The position numbers and the translations under genes were made by a program. Positions 1-9,270 of a stretch of 64,000 nucleotides of DNA are shown one piece after another. Within the stretch, counting starts at the first letter, position 1. Every line of letters starts with the position of its first letter. Below the pieces are notes generated by a model. That model was not told the origin of the DNA, ran no database searches, and saw only the letters and a list, made by a program, of their open reading frames with translations. Source of the DNA: Paractinoplanes tereljensis. Its GTDB lineage: Bacteria > Actinomycetota > Actinomycetes > Mycobacteriales > Micromonosporaceae. The stretch is from NCBI RefSeq assembly GCF_016862435.1, contig NZ_BOMY01000050.1, positions 186,001 to 250,000 of the forward strand, in the 5' to 3' direction.

Positions 1-2
1 TT

Positions 3-485
3 GCCCGTACGCCCGGAACTGGATCTGGATGGCAGGCGCAACCGGCCGTCCTGGCCGTCACACCGGACCGCCTGCGCCGGAATCCCGCCCTGCTGGAGGA
101 GGTCTTCGGGCCGGTGGCCCTGGTCGCCGAATATGCCGACGTGGCCGAGCGGGACGCCGTCCTCGACGTGCTGCCGGGCAGCCTGGCCACCGCCGTGCAC
201 GCCGCGGCCGACGACCCCGACCTCCCGGCGCTAGTGGCCCGGTTGTCCCGGCGATGCGGCCGGGTCGTGGTCAACGGCTGGCCGACCGGCGTCGCGGTGG
301 GCTGGGCCCAGCAGCACGGCGGACCCTGGCCGGCCACCACCGCGCCGGCCCACACCTCGGTCGGCAGCGAGGCCCTGCAACGATTCCTGCGTCCGGTCAC
401 GTTCCAGGACGCCCCGGACGCGGCGCTGCCCCCGGCGCTGCGGCGGGCGAATCCGTGGGGCATTCCGCGGCGCGGCGACGGATGA
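3..485 (+). CDS. Aldehyde dehydrogenase (NADP+-type), C-terminal part, cut by window edge
   Basis: This is the C-terminal 160 residues or so of an aldehyde dehydrogenase whose start lies outside the window. The reading frame is open from base 3. It contains the family motif EEVFGP followed by VALVAEY, and later the RVVVNGWPTGV and HTSVGSEALQRFLRPV stretches. These resemble the 2-oxoglutarate-semialdehyde (2,5-dioxovalerate) dehydrogenase branch, which oxidises an aldehyde to an acid with NAD(P)+. The catalytic Cys and Glu are upstream of the window and cannot be checked. The gene sits 145 bp before a copper amine oxidase on the same strand, so it could oxidise the aldehyde that enzyme produces, but the exact substrate is not readable from this fragment. 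Confidence 0.85.
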   Translation, partial: ARTPGTGSGWQAQPAVLAVTPDRLRRNPALLEEVFGPVALVAEYADVAERDAVLDVLPGSLATAVHAAADDPDLPALVARLSRRCGRVVVNGWPTGVAVGWAQQHGGPWPATTAPAHTSVGSEALQRFLRPVTFQDAPDAALPPALRRANPWGIPRRGDG

Positions 486-630
486 CCAGCCCGCTTCATG
501 GACCGGCCAGAACAAGGGATGGCGGGTAATGGTGCCGACCGAGGCGCTGCGCACTGTCTGATCTTCCGGGCGGGCCGGGCGGGGCGATAGGTTGACGCAG
601 CTCACTGCCCACACTGGAGGTAGCCGCGTC

Positions 631-2493
631 ATGAGTTCTCACCCCCTCGCCCGGCTGACCGCCGCCGAGATCGACCGGACCCGCGAGGTGCTGGCCGAGG
701 CCGGCGCGCTGGCCGAGAGCACGCGATTCGCCTACGTCGGGCTCGCCGAGCCGGACAAGCGCCTGGTCCTGGCCGGTACGGCGGTGCCGCGCCAGGTGCG
801 GGTGCTGCTGCTCGACCGGGCCACCGGCCTCGGGCGGGACTGCCTGGTCGACCTCACGGCCGGCGCGATCGCCTCGATCACCGAGGCGGACGCGGAGCTC
901 GGCGGCCAGATGCCGATCCTCGACGAGGAGTTCATGGTCATCGAGGAGATCCTGGCCGAGTCGCCGGAGTGGCTGGCCGCCCTGGTCAAGCGCAACCTGC
1001 CGGTCGACGAGGTGCGGGCCTGTCCGCTGTCGGCCGGCAACTTCGACTACGAGGACGAGGTCGGCAAGCGGATGATCCGGGTGCTGGCCTTCCACCAGCC
1101 CGACCCGAAAGAGCTGGTCTGGGCGTACCCGATCGATGGTCTTGTCGCCTATGTGGATTTGACCGCGCGCACCGCGCACGCCGTCTACGACCACCAGGAC
1201 CACCCGATTCCGCGGGAGAAGGCCGAGTGGGACGTCCCGCCGCGGGACACGCTCAAGGCCATCGAGATCACCCAGCCGGACGGGCCCAGCTTCGCGGTCG
1301 AGGACGACGTGGTGACCTGGGAGAAGTGGCGGCTGCGGATCGGCTTCGACATGCGCGAAGGGCTGATCCTCAACGAGATCTCGTTCGACGGGCGGCCGAT
1401 CGTCTACCGCGCCTCGATCGCCGAGATGGTGGTCCCGTACGCGGACCCGTCGCCGGCCCGGTTCTGGCAGAACTACTTCGACACCGGCGAATACCTGTTC
1501 GCGCGGTACACGAATTCGCTCGAGCTCGGCTGCGACTGCCTCGGCGAAATCCACTACTTCGACGCCACCCTCGCCGACGAGCAGGGCGCGCCGCGGGAGA
1601 TCCGCAACGCGATCTGCATGCACGAGGAGGACTACGGGGTGCTGTGGAAGCACACCGACCTGTTCAACGAGATGGCCGAGACCCGTCGTCAGCGCCGGCT
1701 GGTGATCTCGTTCTTCGTGACCATCGGCAACTATGACTACGGTTTCTACTGGTACCTGTACCTCGACGGGACCATTCAGCTCGAATGCAAGGCGACCGGA
1801 GTGGTATTCACCTCGGCCTATCCGGGCGAGGGTTACCCGTACGCCACGGAAATCGCGCCCGGTCTCGGCGCTCCGTTCCATCAGCATCTTTTCTCGGCCC
1901 GCCTGGACATGACGGTGGACGGGGTGCGGAACGCGGTCGACGAGGTGGACGCGGTGCGGGTGCCGGTCGGGCCGGAAAACCCGTACGGCAACGCCTTCGC
2001 TCGCCGTACCACCCGCCTGGCCAGCGAATCGGCGGCGCAGCGGCTGGCCGAACCGGCCGCCGGCCGGGTCTGGCACATCGTCAACCCGGAGGTCAAGAAC
2101 CGGCTCGGCCAGCCGGTGGGTTATGCCCTGCACCCGGCCGGTCTGCCGGTGCTGCTCGCCGACGACTCGTCGTCGATCCACCAGCGAGCGACGTTCGCGA
2201 CCAAGCACCTGTGGGTGACGCAGTACGCGCCGGACGAGCGCTATCCGGCCGGTGACCTGGTCAATCAGAGCCTCGCCGGGGCGGGGCTGCCGGCCTGGAC
2301 GGCGGCCGACCGGCCGCTCGACGGCGAGGACATCGTCGTCTGGCACACCTTCGGCCTGACCCACTTCCCGCGGCCCGAGGACTGGCCGATCATGCCGGTC
2401 GACTACGCCGGCTTCACCCTCAAGCCGTACGGATTCTTCGATCGCAACCCGGCCCTCGACGTCCCCAAGTCGGCGGCCCGGCACTGTCACTGA
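631..2493 (+). CDS. Copper-containing primary-amine oxidase
   Basis: A 620-residue quinoprotein that oxidises primary amines such as phenylethylamine or tyramine to the aldehyde, ammonia and hydrogen peroxide. The TPQ cofactor site is visible as TIGNYDYGFYWYLY, with the cofactor Tyr at about residue 368. The first two copper ligands are in the HQH motif of GAPFHQHLFSARLDM, and the third His is probably in LTHFPRPEDWPIMPVDY. The active-site region NYFDTGEY and the CDC disulfide region are also present, and the overall match to Arthrobacter phenylethylamine oxidase is close along the length. I chose the ATG at 631 because GGAGG lies about 11 bases upstream; an in-frame TTG at 592 has no such site. 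There is no signal peptide, so the enzyme is cytoplasmic. A strong terminator follows immediately. Confidence 0.95.
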   Translation: MSSHPLARLTAAEIDRTREVLAEAGALAESTRFAYVGLAEPDKRLVLAGTAVPRQVRVLLLDRATGLGRDCLVDLTAGAIASITEADAELGGQMPILDEEFMVIEEILAESPEWLAALVKRNLPVDEVRACPLSAGNFDYEDEVGKRMIRVLAFHQPDPKELVWAYPIDGLVAYVDLTARTAHAVYDHQDHPIPREKAEWDVPPRDTLKAIEITQPDGPSFAVEDDVVTWEKWRLRIGFDMREGLILNEISFDGRPIVYRASIAEMVVPYADPSPARFWQNYFDTGEYLFARYTNSLELGCDCLGEIHYFDATLADEQGAPREIRNAICMHEEDYGVLWKHTDLFNEMAETRRQRRLVISFFVTIGNYDYGFYWYLYLDGTIQLECKATGVVFTSAYPGEGYPYATEIAPGLGAPFHQHLFSARLDMTVDGVRNAVDEVDAVRVPVGPENPYGNAFARRTTRLASESAAQRLAEPAAGRVWHIVNPEVKNRLGQPVGYALHPAGLPVLLADDSSSIHQRATFATKHLWVTQYAPDERYPAGDLVNQSLAGAGLPAWTAADRPLDGEDIVVWHTFGLTHFPRPEDWPIMPVDYAGFTLKPYGFFDRNPALDVPKSAARHCH

Positions 2494-2497
2494 GGTG

Positions 2498-2529
2498 AAG
2501 AGAAGAGCCCGCATGCGGGCTCTTCTCTT
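2498..2529 (+). terminator. Bidirectional terminator hairpin after amine oxidase
   Basis: A perfect 32-bp palindrome begins 5 bases after the amine oxidase stop codon. Its centre is GCATGC, and its outer arms read AAGAGAAGAGCCC and the complement. As RNA it folds into a long hairpin, with a short T-containing tail on the plus strand (TTGGTT). Confidence 0.85.
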
Positions 2530-2594
2530 GGTTAAAGTCTGCTGTTAACTCACTGTGTTTCGGCTGTGTACGGAAAGCCCTGAAGATCCGGCGG

Positions 2595-2945
2595 GTGGCT
2601 GCAGCGCGCTTTAGGATCTTGAAACACCGGACGGACGGCTCGATGAGCTGGCGCCTGTTGGCGACCAACAATCGTGACCTGGGCCGGGCCGCCAGCGCGT
2701 ACGCCGATGCCGCCGCCTGTCGAGCCGCCGTGCGCTGGCTCCAGGAGCACGCCGGCGATCTGCGGGTTTCGATCCATCGGGCCGGGCCGTCCACCTGGAG
2801 CTGGCGCATCGCCGCCGGGGAGACCGTCGTCGCCCTCTCCAGCCGCGCCTATCAGCGTCGCATCCAGGCCGAACAGGCTGCCTCGATTGTCGTCGTCCTG
2901 ATTCCGGATGCCGAACTGGCCGGTATGGATCAGTCCCGTCGCTGA
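2595..2945 (+). CDS. Small YegP/DUF1508-like protein
   Basis: A 116-residue protein with a pattern recalling the YegP (DUF1508) fold: RFRILKHRTDG, then WRLLATNNRDLGR, and a second half with STWSWRIAAGETVVALSSRAYQ. The two halves look like diverged copies of the strand-strand-helix unit seen in YegP. I used the GTG at 2595 because the FRI..DG..WRL segment belongs to the domain. An ATG at 2643 would cut it. No clear ribosome site is visible for either start. The function of the family is unknown. It stands alone between the amine oxidase terminator and pstC. Confidence 0.6.
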   Translation: MAAARFRILKHRTDGSMSWRLLATNNRDLGRAASAYADAAACRAAVRWLQEHAGDLRVSIHRAGPSTWSWRIAAGETVVALSSRAYQRRIQAEQAASIVVVLIPDAELAGMDQSRR

Positions 2946-2970
2946 TTGCCCGTTACGGCGGCAAACCATG

Positions 2971-2994
2971 GTTCGCATTCGTCCGTCGTTCACC
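2971..2994 (+). promoter_or_regulatory. Possible PhoP-type (PHO box) half sites before pstC
   Basis: The 132-bp gap before pstC holds one exact copy of the streptomycete PHO-box heptamer GTTCACC (2988) and a weaker GTTCGCA (2971). They are 17 bp apart rather than the 11 or 22 bp expected for PHO direct repeats, so this is at best a degenerate site. Confidence 0.2.
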
Positions 2995-3077
2995 GAAGCC
3001 CGGTCCTGTGTCCAACCGGCCTCGTTTCGCTGAGCCCGCACAGAGTTACTCCTGAGTCACAGAGGGCGGGACAGGTA

Positions 3078-4073
3078 ATGACCGACGCTTTGGTAGCGCC
3101 GGAACAGCGACGCCGACTCCGGCCGTCCGGCGGGCAGGACCGCGTCTTCCGCGTGGTGCTGCGCCTGGCCGGCACGGCCGTGTTGGTGCTGATGGCGATG
3201 GTCGGTACGTTCCTGTTCACCAAGGCGATCAGCGCGCTGCGCGCCGCCGGCTGGTCGTTCCTGACCACCGAGGAATGGGAACCGGACTCGGGCCGCTTCG
3301 GCATCGCCGCCGTCCTCACCGGAACCATCCTGATCGCGACCGTGGCGATCAGCATCGCCGTGCCGCTCGCCACCGGGATGGCGCTCTATGTCTCCGAGTA
3401 CGCGCCGGCCCGGGTGCGTCGCATTTTGATCAACATGATCGACCTGATGGCGGCCGTACCCAGCGTGGTTTATGGCCTTTGGGGGTTTGCCTTCCTGCAG
3501 GCCCACGTGATCGGCCTGGCCCGCTGGCTGTCCACCTACCTCGGCTGGTTCCCGCTGTTCAAGGTGACCGGGTCGGACCCGCGCGATCCGCTCGCCACCG
3601 AGACCGTCTACACCTCGTCGACGTTCATCGCCGGGCTGGTCGTTGCGCTGATGGTGGCGCCGGTGATCTGTTCGATCATGCGGGAGGCGTTCTCCCAGGC
3701 CCCGATCGGTGAGCGGGAGGGCGCGTACGCGCTCGGCGCCACCCGCTGGGGCATGATCCGCTCGGTCGTCCTGCCGTTCGGCAAGGGCGGCATGATCGGC
3801 GGCACCATGCTCGGGCTCGGCCGGGCCCTCGGCGAGACCATCGCCGTCTATCTGATCATCTCGCCGGTCTTCGTGATCCAGCCGCACGTGCTGCAGAACG
3901 GCGCCAACTCGGTGTCCGCCCTGATCGCGCTGCGCTACGGCGAGTCCGGGCCGATGGCGCTTTCCGCGCTGATGGCCGCCGGTGTCGCGCTCTTCCTGCT
4001 GACCCTGGTGGTCAACTTCGCGGCCGGCTCGATCGTGGCCCGGTCCCGTTCCGGCGCCGAAAGCGAGGCGTGA
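3078..4073 (+). CDS. pstC: Phosphate-type ABC transporter permease PstC
   Basis: A 331-residue inner-membrane permease with six predicted helices. It has a cytoplasmic-loop EAA motif (EREGAYALGATRWGMIRSVV) that contacts the ATPase, and a typical PstC end. It would form the channel with PstA for import of inorganic phosphate or a related oxyanion. The ATG at 3078 is preceded by GGGACAGG; upstream in-frame codons lack a ribosome site. It is the first gene of a cluster that runs without a large gap to pstB at 16221. Its stop overlaps the pstA start (TGATG). Its family is secure; the substrate in this unusual cluster is inferred. Confidence 0.93.
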   Translation: MTDALVAPEQRRRLRPSGGQDRVFRVVLRLAGTAVLVLMAMVGTFLFTKAISALRAAGWSFLTTEEWEPDSGRFGIAAVLTGTILIATVAISIAVPLATGMALYVSEYAPARVRRILINMIDLMAAVPSVVYGLWGFAFLQAHVIGLARWLSTYLGWFPLFKVTGSDPRDPLATETVYTSSTFIAGLVVALMVAPVICSIMREAFSQAPIGEREGAYALGATRWGMIRSVVLPFGKGGMIGGTMLGLGRALGETIAVYLIISPVFVIQPHVLQNGANSVSALIALRYGESGPMALSALMAAGVALFLLTLVVNFAAGSIVARSRSGAESEA

Positions 4074-5233
4074 TGTCGACGGAAACCCCGGAGGTCCGAC
4101 GGGACACCCGCACCATTGCGAGCGATGACATCCTGGTCGCGCTCGGCGCTGCCGCGGCCGGGGTCAGCATCACCGCGCTGATCTTTTTCTGGCTGGCGCC
4201 GTTCTCCGGGCTGCTGGGCTTCGTCCTGGTCTCGTTCGTGATGTTCCTGGCGCTCTACGCCGCCCTGGTCTGGCTGGACGGCGACGGCCCGGCCGTGCGT
4301 GACCGGCTGGTCGGCGCGATCGTGCACGGCATCGCCGCGCTGCTGATCATGGCGCTGGTCTTTGTGGTCACGTTCACACTGTTCAAGGGCTACAAGGCGC
4401 TTGTCCACCTGAACTTCTTCACCCAGGACCTGACCAAGGCCGGCCCGCTCGAACCGCTGACCGTCGGCGGCGGCCTGCACGCGGTGGTCGGCACCCTGGA
4501 GCAGATCGGCCTGGCCCTGATCATCACGGTCCCGCTCGGTCTGCTCTGCGCGCTCTTCCTCTCCGAGCTGCGCGGCGGCTTCACCCGCTTCGTGCGGACC
4601 ATCGTCGAGGCGATGACCGCGCTGCCGTCCATCGTGGCCGGTCTGTTCATCTACGCGACAGTGCTGCTGATCCTCGGCTTCGAGAAGTCCGGGTTCGCCG
4701 CCTCGCTGGCGATCAGCGTGATGATGCTGCCGATCATGATTCGGGCCTCGGACGTGGTGCTGCGGCTGGTGCCGGGCAACCTCAAGGAGGCGTCGCTCGC
4801 GCTGGGCGCGAGCCGCTGGCAGACGGTACGCACGGTGGTGCTGCCGACCGCACGGCCGGGTCTCGCCACCGCGGTCATCCTGGCCACCGCCCGCGGTATC
4901 GGTGAGACCTCGCCGGTGCTGCTGACCGCCGGTTACTCGGCGGCGCTGAACACCGACCCGTTCCACGGACCGCAGGTGTCGCTGCCGCTGGCCACCTTCA
5001 CGCTGATCAAGTCGCCGCAGCCCAGCGTGGTGGCACGCGGTTTCGGCACGGCGGCGCTGCTGCTCGGCCTGGTGCTGCTGCTGTTCATCATCGCCCGGCT
5101 GATCGGCGGCCGCGGCCCGCAGGACCTGTCCAAGCGTCAGCAGCGAGCGCGGACCCGGGCGTCGGCGCGGGATGTCACCCGGTTCACGAAGCGCGCCCCG
5201 CGCTTACAGCAGGAAGAGAACAACAGTGAGTAG
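4073..5233 (+). CDS. pstA: Phosphate-type ABC transporter permease PstA
   Basis: A 386-residue permease with a PstA-type core (LPSIVAGLFIYATVLLILG) and an EAA loop (LKEASLALGASRWQTVRTVV). It carries an N-terminal extension with two or three extra hydrophobic segments (LVALGAAAAGVSITALIFFW and following), which makes it longer than the roughly 290 residues of a typical PstA. It starts at the ATG that shares bases with the pstC stop, and its last 8 bases overlap the next gene, so translation is probably coupled on both sides. It pairs with PstC as the transport channel. Confidence 0.93.
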   Translation: MSTETPEVRRDTRTIASDDILVALGAAAAGVSITALIFFWLAPFSGLLGFVLVSFVMFLALYAALVWLDGDGPAVRDRLVGAIVHGIAALLIMALVFVVTFTLFKGYKALVHLNFFTQDLTKAGPLEPLTVGGGLHAVVGTLEQIGLALIITVPLGLLCALFLSELRGGFTRFVRTIVEAMTALPSIVAGLFIYATVLLILGFEKSGFAASLAISVMMLPIMIRASDVVLRLVPGNLKEASLALGASRWQTVRTVVLPTARPGLATAVILATARGIGETSPVLLTAGYSAALNTDPFHGPQVSLPLATFTLIKSPQPSVVARGFGTAALLLGLVLLLFIIARLIGGRGPQDLSKRQQRARTRASARDVTRFTKRAPRLQQEENNSE

Positions 5234-6845
5234 GAAAATCCGGGTCGTCCTCGCGGCGGTCGCGGTGCTGGCCCTGGTGTTCTCGGGCCAGGTGCCGGCG
5301 CTGGCCGCGGCTTACGTGCCGATCAACGGCGCGGGCTCGACCTGGTCGGAGAACGCGATCCGGCAGTGGGCGTCCAACGTCGAGCAGTACGGCATGCGGA
5401 TCAACTACGACGGCGTCGGCTCGACGAGCGGTCGTAACCAGTTCGCGAGCGGCCTCATCGACTTCGGCGTGTCCGAGATCCCGTACGGCAAGGACGACGG
5501 CGCCGCCACCGAGGCCCGGCCGAAGTTCCCGTTCGCCTACATGCCGATCGTCGCCGGTGGTACGTCGTTCATGTACAACCTGACGATCGGCAAGAACCGG
5601 GTGACGAACCTCCGGCTCTCCGGCGAGACGCTCGCCAAGATCTTCACGAACGTGATCACCAACTGGAACGACCCGGCGATCAAGACCGACAACCCGGGCC
5701 TGGTCCTGCCGGCCCGCAAAATCGTGCCGGTGGTCCGGTCCGACGGTTCGGGTACGACGGCCCAGCTCACCACCTGGCTGGTCAACCAGTACCCGGATAT
5801 CTGGAACGCGTACTGCGCCAAGGCCGGCCGCAAGACGCCGTGCGGGGTGACCTCGCTCTACCCGGTGATCCCGGGCAGCGCGACCACCGCGCAGTCCAGC
5901 TCGACCGGCGTCGCGGGGTACGTCTCGCAGGCCTCCAGCGTCGGCGCGATCACCTACGTCGAGTACTCCTACGCGCTCAACCTGCACTTCCCGGTCGCGA
6001 AGCTGCGGAACAAGAGCGACTACTTCGTCGAGCCGACCGCCCGCTCGGTGGCGGTGGCCCTGCTGGCCGCGAAGATCAATACCGACAAGAACTCGGGCGA
6101 CTACCTGACCCAGGATCTGAGCGGCGTCTACAACAACACCGACGCGCGCACCTACCCGCTGTCCAGCTACAGCTACATGCTGATCCCGGTCGACCAGGAG
6201 AACACCCGGTTCAAGGTGGCCAAGGGCAAGACCCTCGGCGACTTCTCCTACTACTTCCTCTGCGAGGGACAGCAACAGGCTGACCAGCTCGGTTACTCGC
6301 CGCTGCCGATCAACCTGGTCCAGGCCGGTCTCGAGCAGGTGCGGCGGATCCCGGGCGTGGACGCGCAGAACGTCAACATCGCCAAGTGCAACAACCCGAC
6401 CTTCTCCAAGGACGGGTCGAACACCCTGGCCAAGACCGCGCCGTTCCCGCAGGCCTGCGACAAGGTCGGCACCACCCAGTGCGCCACCGGAACCGGCGGC
6501 GCGACGGCGAACACCCCGACAACCGGCGGCACCAAGAACACCGGGGGTAAAGGGACGACCGCGACCACCTCGCCGGGTGCGAAACCGTCGTCGTCGGTCT
6601 CGTCTGCCGCCACCGCTACTGATACCTCGGGCGGAGGCGCCGTCGACCCCGATACCGGCCAGGCGATCGGTGGCGGCGACGGCGGCGGCACCGACACCGC
6701 GACGGCCATCCCGGTCTCGTTGACCTCGCAACTCGACCCGACCCTCAAGACCGTGCTGATCGTGGTGGCCTGCGGGTTGCTGCTCGGCCTCACCGTGGGC
6801 CCGCCGCTGGTGGCCCGCTTGTTCAATCGTGGAGGCCGGCCATGA
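5226..6845 (+). CDS. pstS: PstS-family substrate-binding protein, C-terminally membrane anchored
   Basis: A 539-residue exported binding protein. Residues 1-25 form a signal peptide (VVLAAVAVLALVFSGQVPALA). The PBP domain follows with the PstS landmarks GAGSTW, DFGVSEIPYG and the phosphate-contacting RSDGSGTTAQLTTWL. After about residue 415 comes a Thr/Gly/Ser-rich linker. The protein ends in a transmembrane helix with a short basic tail (LFNRGGRP) rather than the lipobox usual in Gram-positive PstS. The GTG at 5226, with AGGAAGAG upstream, lies inside the end of pstA. The next gene overlaps by ATGA. It should deliver phosphate or a similar anion to PstCA while tethered on the outer face of the membrane. 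Confidence 0.88.
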   Translation: MSRKIRVVLAAVAVLALVFSGQVPALAAAYVPINGAGSTWSENAIRQWASNVEQYGMRINYDGVGSTSGRNQFASGLIDFGVSEIPYGKDDGAATEARPKFPFAYMPIVAGGTSFMYNLTIGKNRVTNLRLSGETLAKIFTNVITNWNDPAIKTDNPGLVLPARKIVPVVRSDGSGTTAQLTTWLVNQYPDIWNAYCAKAGRKTPCGVTSLYPVIPGSATTAQSSSTGVAGYVSQASSVGAITYVEYSYALNLHFPVAKLRNKSDYFVEPTARSVAVALLAAKINTDKNSGDYLTQDLSGVYNNTDARTYPLSSYSYMLIPVDQENTRFKVAKGKTLGDFSYYFLCEGQQQADQLGYSPLPINLVQAGLEQVRRIPGVDAQNVNIAKCNNPTFSKDGSNTLAKTAPFPQACDKVGTTQCATGTGGATANTPTTGGTKNTGGKGTTATTSPGAKPSSSVSSAATATDTSGGGAVDPDTGQAIGGGDGGGTDTATAIPVSLTSQLDPTLKTVLIVVACGLLLGLTVGPPLVARLFNRGGRP

Positions 6846-9253
6846 CCCGCCGCTGGATCGCGGCGATCATCGCCGTGGCACTCACCCTTACCGTCTTCCC
6901 GCAGGCCGGGGCACAGGCCGATGACGGTACGGCGGTCACCGTCTCCGGCACCGGCGAGTTCGCCGACCTCAAGGTCACGGTCGGCCAGACCACCAACCTG
7001 ATCAACCAGGTGGTCACGGTCTCCTGGACCGGCGGCAAGCCCACCGTGGACACCAGCGTCTTCCTCAACTACCTGCAGATCATGCAGTGCTGGGGCGACG
7101 TCAAGACCGGCCCGGACCGGACCCAGTGTCAGTACGGCGCGCTGTTCACCGACACCCGCGGCGGCGTCTGGACCGGCACCCGGCAGGTCAGCTACGGCGG
7201 CAACTTCGGCAAGGTGAAGGACGAGAACGGGGTCGACAAGGACTGGACCGACCCCAACGAGCCGATCAAACCGGCCGCCGGGGAGAACGCGTTCGTGCCG
7301 TTCAGCTCGGTCACCGGCGGCACGGTCACCGCCGGCAACGGCGGCGAGTTCTTCGACGCCGGCACGACAAACGAGATCCCGTACGGCCGGACCCTGGCCA
7401 ACGGCACCGGCCAGGAGTTCTTCGAGGTGCAGACCGGCACCGAGGCGCCCGGCCTGGGCTGTGGCGAGGAGTTGACCGACGGCACCGCCCGGCCCTGCTT
7501 CCTGGTGATCGTGCCGCGCGGCGAGACCGAGATCAACGGCAGCACCGGCGACAAGCGGCCGCACAACTGGCTCGACTCGTCGCCGCTGGAGGCCACCAAC
7601 TGGGCCAACAAGATCGTCGTACCGCTGCAGTTCCAGACCATCGGCAAGGCCTGCCCGATCGGTACGGCCGAGCGGCGGACCGTCGGCGCCGAGGCGATGA
7701 CCGAGGCCATGCTGCGCTGGCAGCCGACGCTCTGCGCCGGGACGAGCGCCACGGTGTACGGATATTCGCAGGTCACCGACGACATGGCCCGCACCCGCCT
7801 GACCGGCACCGATCCGGGCATGGTCTTCGTCAACTCGCCGGCCGCGCCCTCGACCACCGCACCGCAGGTCTATGCGCCGGTGGCGGTCTCCGGCCTGGCC
7901 ATCGCGCTGAACATCGAGTGGCAGTCCGGCTTCGACGCCACCGACGAGGACCGGTTACGCGAGGGCCGGCGACTATCCGACCTCAAGCTGACCCCGCGGC
8001 TGATCGCCAAGCTGCTCACCCAGTCCTATCGGTCCGGCGCCGACATCACCCGCACGACGGTCCGGAACAACCCGCAGACGATCAGCGCCGACCCGGAGTT
8101 CAAGGCGCTCAACCCGGACTACGCCAAGCAGCTCGACCTGCCGATCGGCGACATCCTGGTGCCGCTCGGCCAGAGCGACCTGGCGACCCGGCTGTGGCTG
8201 TGGATCCTCGCCGACTCCGAGGCCCGGGCGTTCCTGACCGGCAGCCCCGACCCGTGGGGCATGAAGGTCAACCCGGTCTACTCGTCGCAGAGCTGGCCGC
8301 AGGACAACTTCCCCAAGAGCGACCTGTACTGCATCCCGCTGCGCGCCGACGACCAGCAGGAACACGACTGGTGCACGCTCGACATGCACCCGTACGCCAA
8401 CAACATGCACGACGCCGCCCGGTACGCGGCCCGTGGCGACACCCTGGTGCGCAACGCCACCTCGCGGGACGCGGTCGGCGCGGTCATCGGCTGGAAGAAG
8501 GGCACCCCGCAGGCCCCCGGCAAGCGCGCGGTCCTCGCGGTCACCGACGTGGCCACCGCCGATCGGTACGGCCTGCCGATGGCCCAGTTGCGTAACCACA
8601 CCGGGGCGTTCGTCGCGCCCACCACCGCCGGCCTGGTCGCCGGGGTCACCACGATGACCCAGTCGGCGACCGTGCCGAACGTGCTCGAACCGAGCATGAC
8701 CAGCCCGAACGCGGCGGCGTACCCGTTGACCACCGTGCTGTACGCGGGCACCGTGCCGTCGGCGATCACCGCCGAGGCCGGCGCGGACTACGCCGACCTG
8801 CTGCGGTACGCGGCGGCCGGCGGGCAGACCCCGGGCGTCCAGCCCGGCACCCTGCCGTACGGCTACGCGCCGCTGCCGGAGGCGTTGCGGGCGCTGACCG
8901 TCCGGGCCGCCACCCAGATCGAGGATGCCGCGGGCAAGGCGGTGACCCCGGCGGCCACCCCGACCACCCCGCCGGTCGGCGGCGGCAGCGGGACCGGCGT
9001 GCCGGCCCCGGCCAAGACCACGGCTGCGGCGGTGCCCAACACCGGCAGTCAGCCGAGCCTCGCCGCCCCGGCGGTCACGCCGTCCGGCCACGGCTCGCCG
9101 GTGCCGGTCGCCCAGACCAACCCGACCCCCGGACATCCGGTCGGGAACCTCCGCTATGCCCTGATCATCGCCCTGGCCGTCGGGTTGGTAGCAGCCCTGG
9201 CCGGGCCGATCTTCCTGCTGCGGGCCGGTCGGGCCCGGAGAACAGGTCGGTGA
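6842..9253 (+). CDS. Large membrane-anchored protein with a divergent PstS-like binding domain
   Basis: An 803-residue exported protein: signal peptide at residues 1-27, a long extracellular region, a Pro/Thr/Ala-rich stalk from about residue 700, and a C-terminal helix followed by a basic tail (RAGRARRTGR). I see no close characterised match. The middle region has segments that line up with PstS: YAPVAVSGLAIALNI resembles the strand with the buried hydrophobic run, and LTPRLIAKLLTQSYR with NNPQTISADPEF resembles the LAKIFTN..NWNDPAI segment of the preceding gene. This suggests a remote PBP-like fold without a recognisable RSDGSGTT phosphate loop. The ATGA overlap with pstS indicates coupled expression. 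The function is inferred only from position. Confidence 0.7.
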   Translation: MTRRWIAAIIAVALTLTVFPQAGAQADDGTAVTVSGTGEFADLKVTVGQTTNLINQVVTVSWTGGKPTVDTSVFLNYLQIMQCWGDVKTGPDRTQCQYGALFTDTRGGVWTGTRQVSYGGNFGKVKDENGVDKDWTDPNEPIKPAAGENAFVPFSSVTGGTVTAGNGGEFFDAGTTNEIPYGRTLANGTGQEFFEVQTGTEAPGLGCGEELTDGTARPCFLVIVPRGETEINGSTGDKRPHNWLDSSPLEATNWANKIVVPLQFQTIGKACPIGTAERRTVGAEAMTEAMLRWQPTLCAGTSATVYGYSQVTDDMARTRLTGTDPGMVFVNSPAAPSTTAPQVYAPVAVSGLAIALNIEWQSGFDATDEDRLREGRRLSDLKLTPRLIAKLLTQSYRSGADITRTTVRNNPQTISADPEFKALNPDYAKQLDLPIGDILVPLGQSDLATRLWLWILADSEARAFLTGSPDPWGMKVNPVYSSQSWPQDNFPKSDLYCIPLRADDQQEHDWCTLDMHPYANNMHDAARYAARGDTLVRNATSRDAVGAVIGWKKGTPQAPGKRAVLAVTDVATADRYGLPMAQLRNHTGAFVAPTTAGLVAGVTTMTQSATVPNVLEPSMTSPNAAAYPLTTVLYAGTVPSAITAEAGADYADLLRYAAAGGQTPGVQPGTLPYGYAPLPEALRALTVRAATQIEDAAGKAVTPAATPTTPPVGGGSGTGVPAPAKTTAAAVPNTGSQPSLAAPAVTPSGHGSPVPVAQTNPTPGHPVGNLRYALIIALAVGLVAALAGPIFLLRAGRARRTGR

Positions 9254-9270
9254 AACACCGATCGAGACGC

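Noticed and set aside
496..2514. A 672-codon open frame opposite the amine oxidase gene, and many other long antisense frames (for example 24094-27027 plus, 5184-6731 minus)
   Set aside because: High G+C DNA yields long shadow frames. Their products are Arg/Gly/Ala/Pro-rich with no domain, while the opposite strand encodes clear families.
2971..2994. A functional PHO box before pstC
   Set aside because: Only one exact heptamer is present and the spacing to the weaker one is 17 bp instead of 11 or 22; kept only as a low-confidence site.
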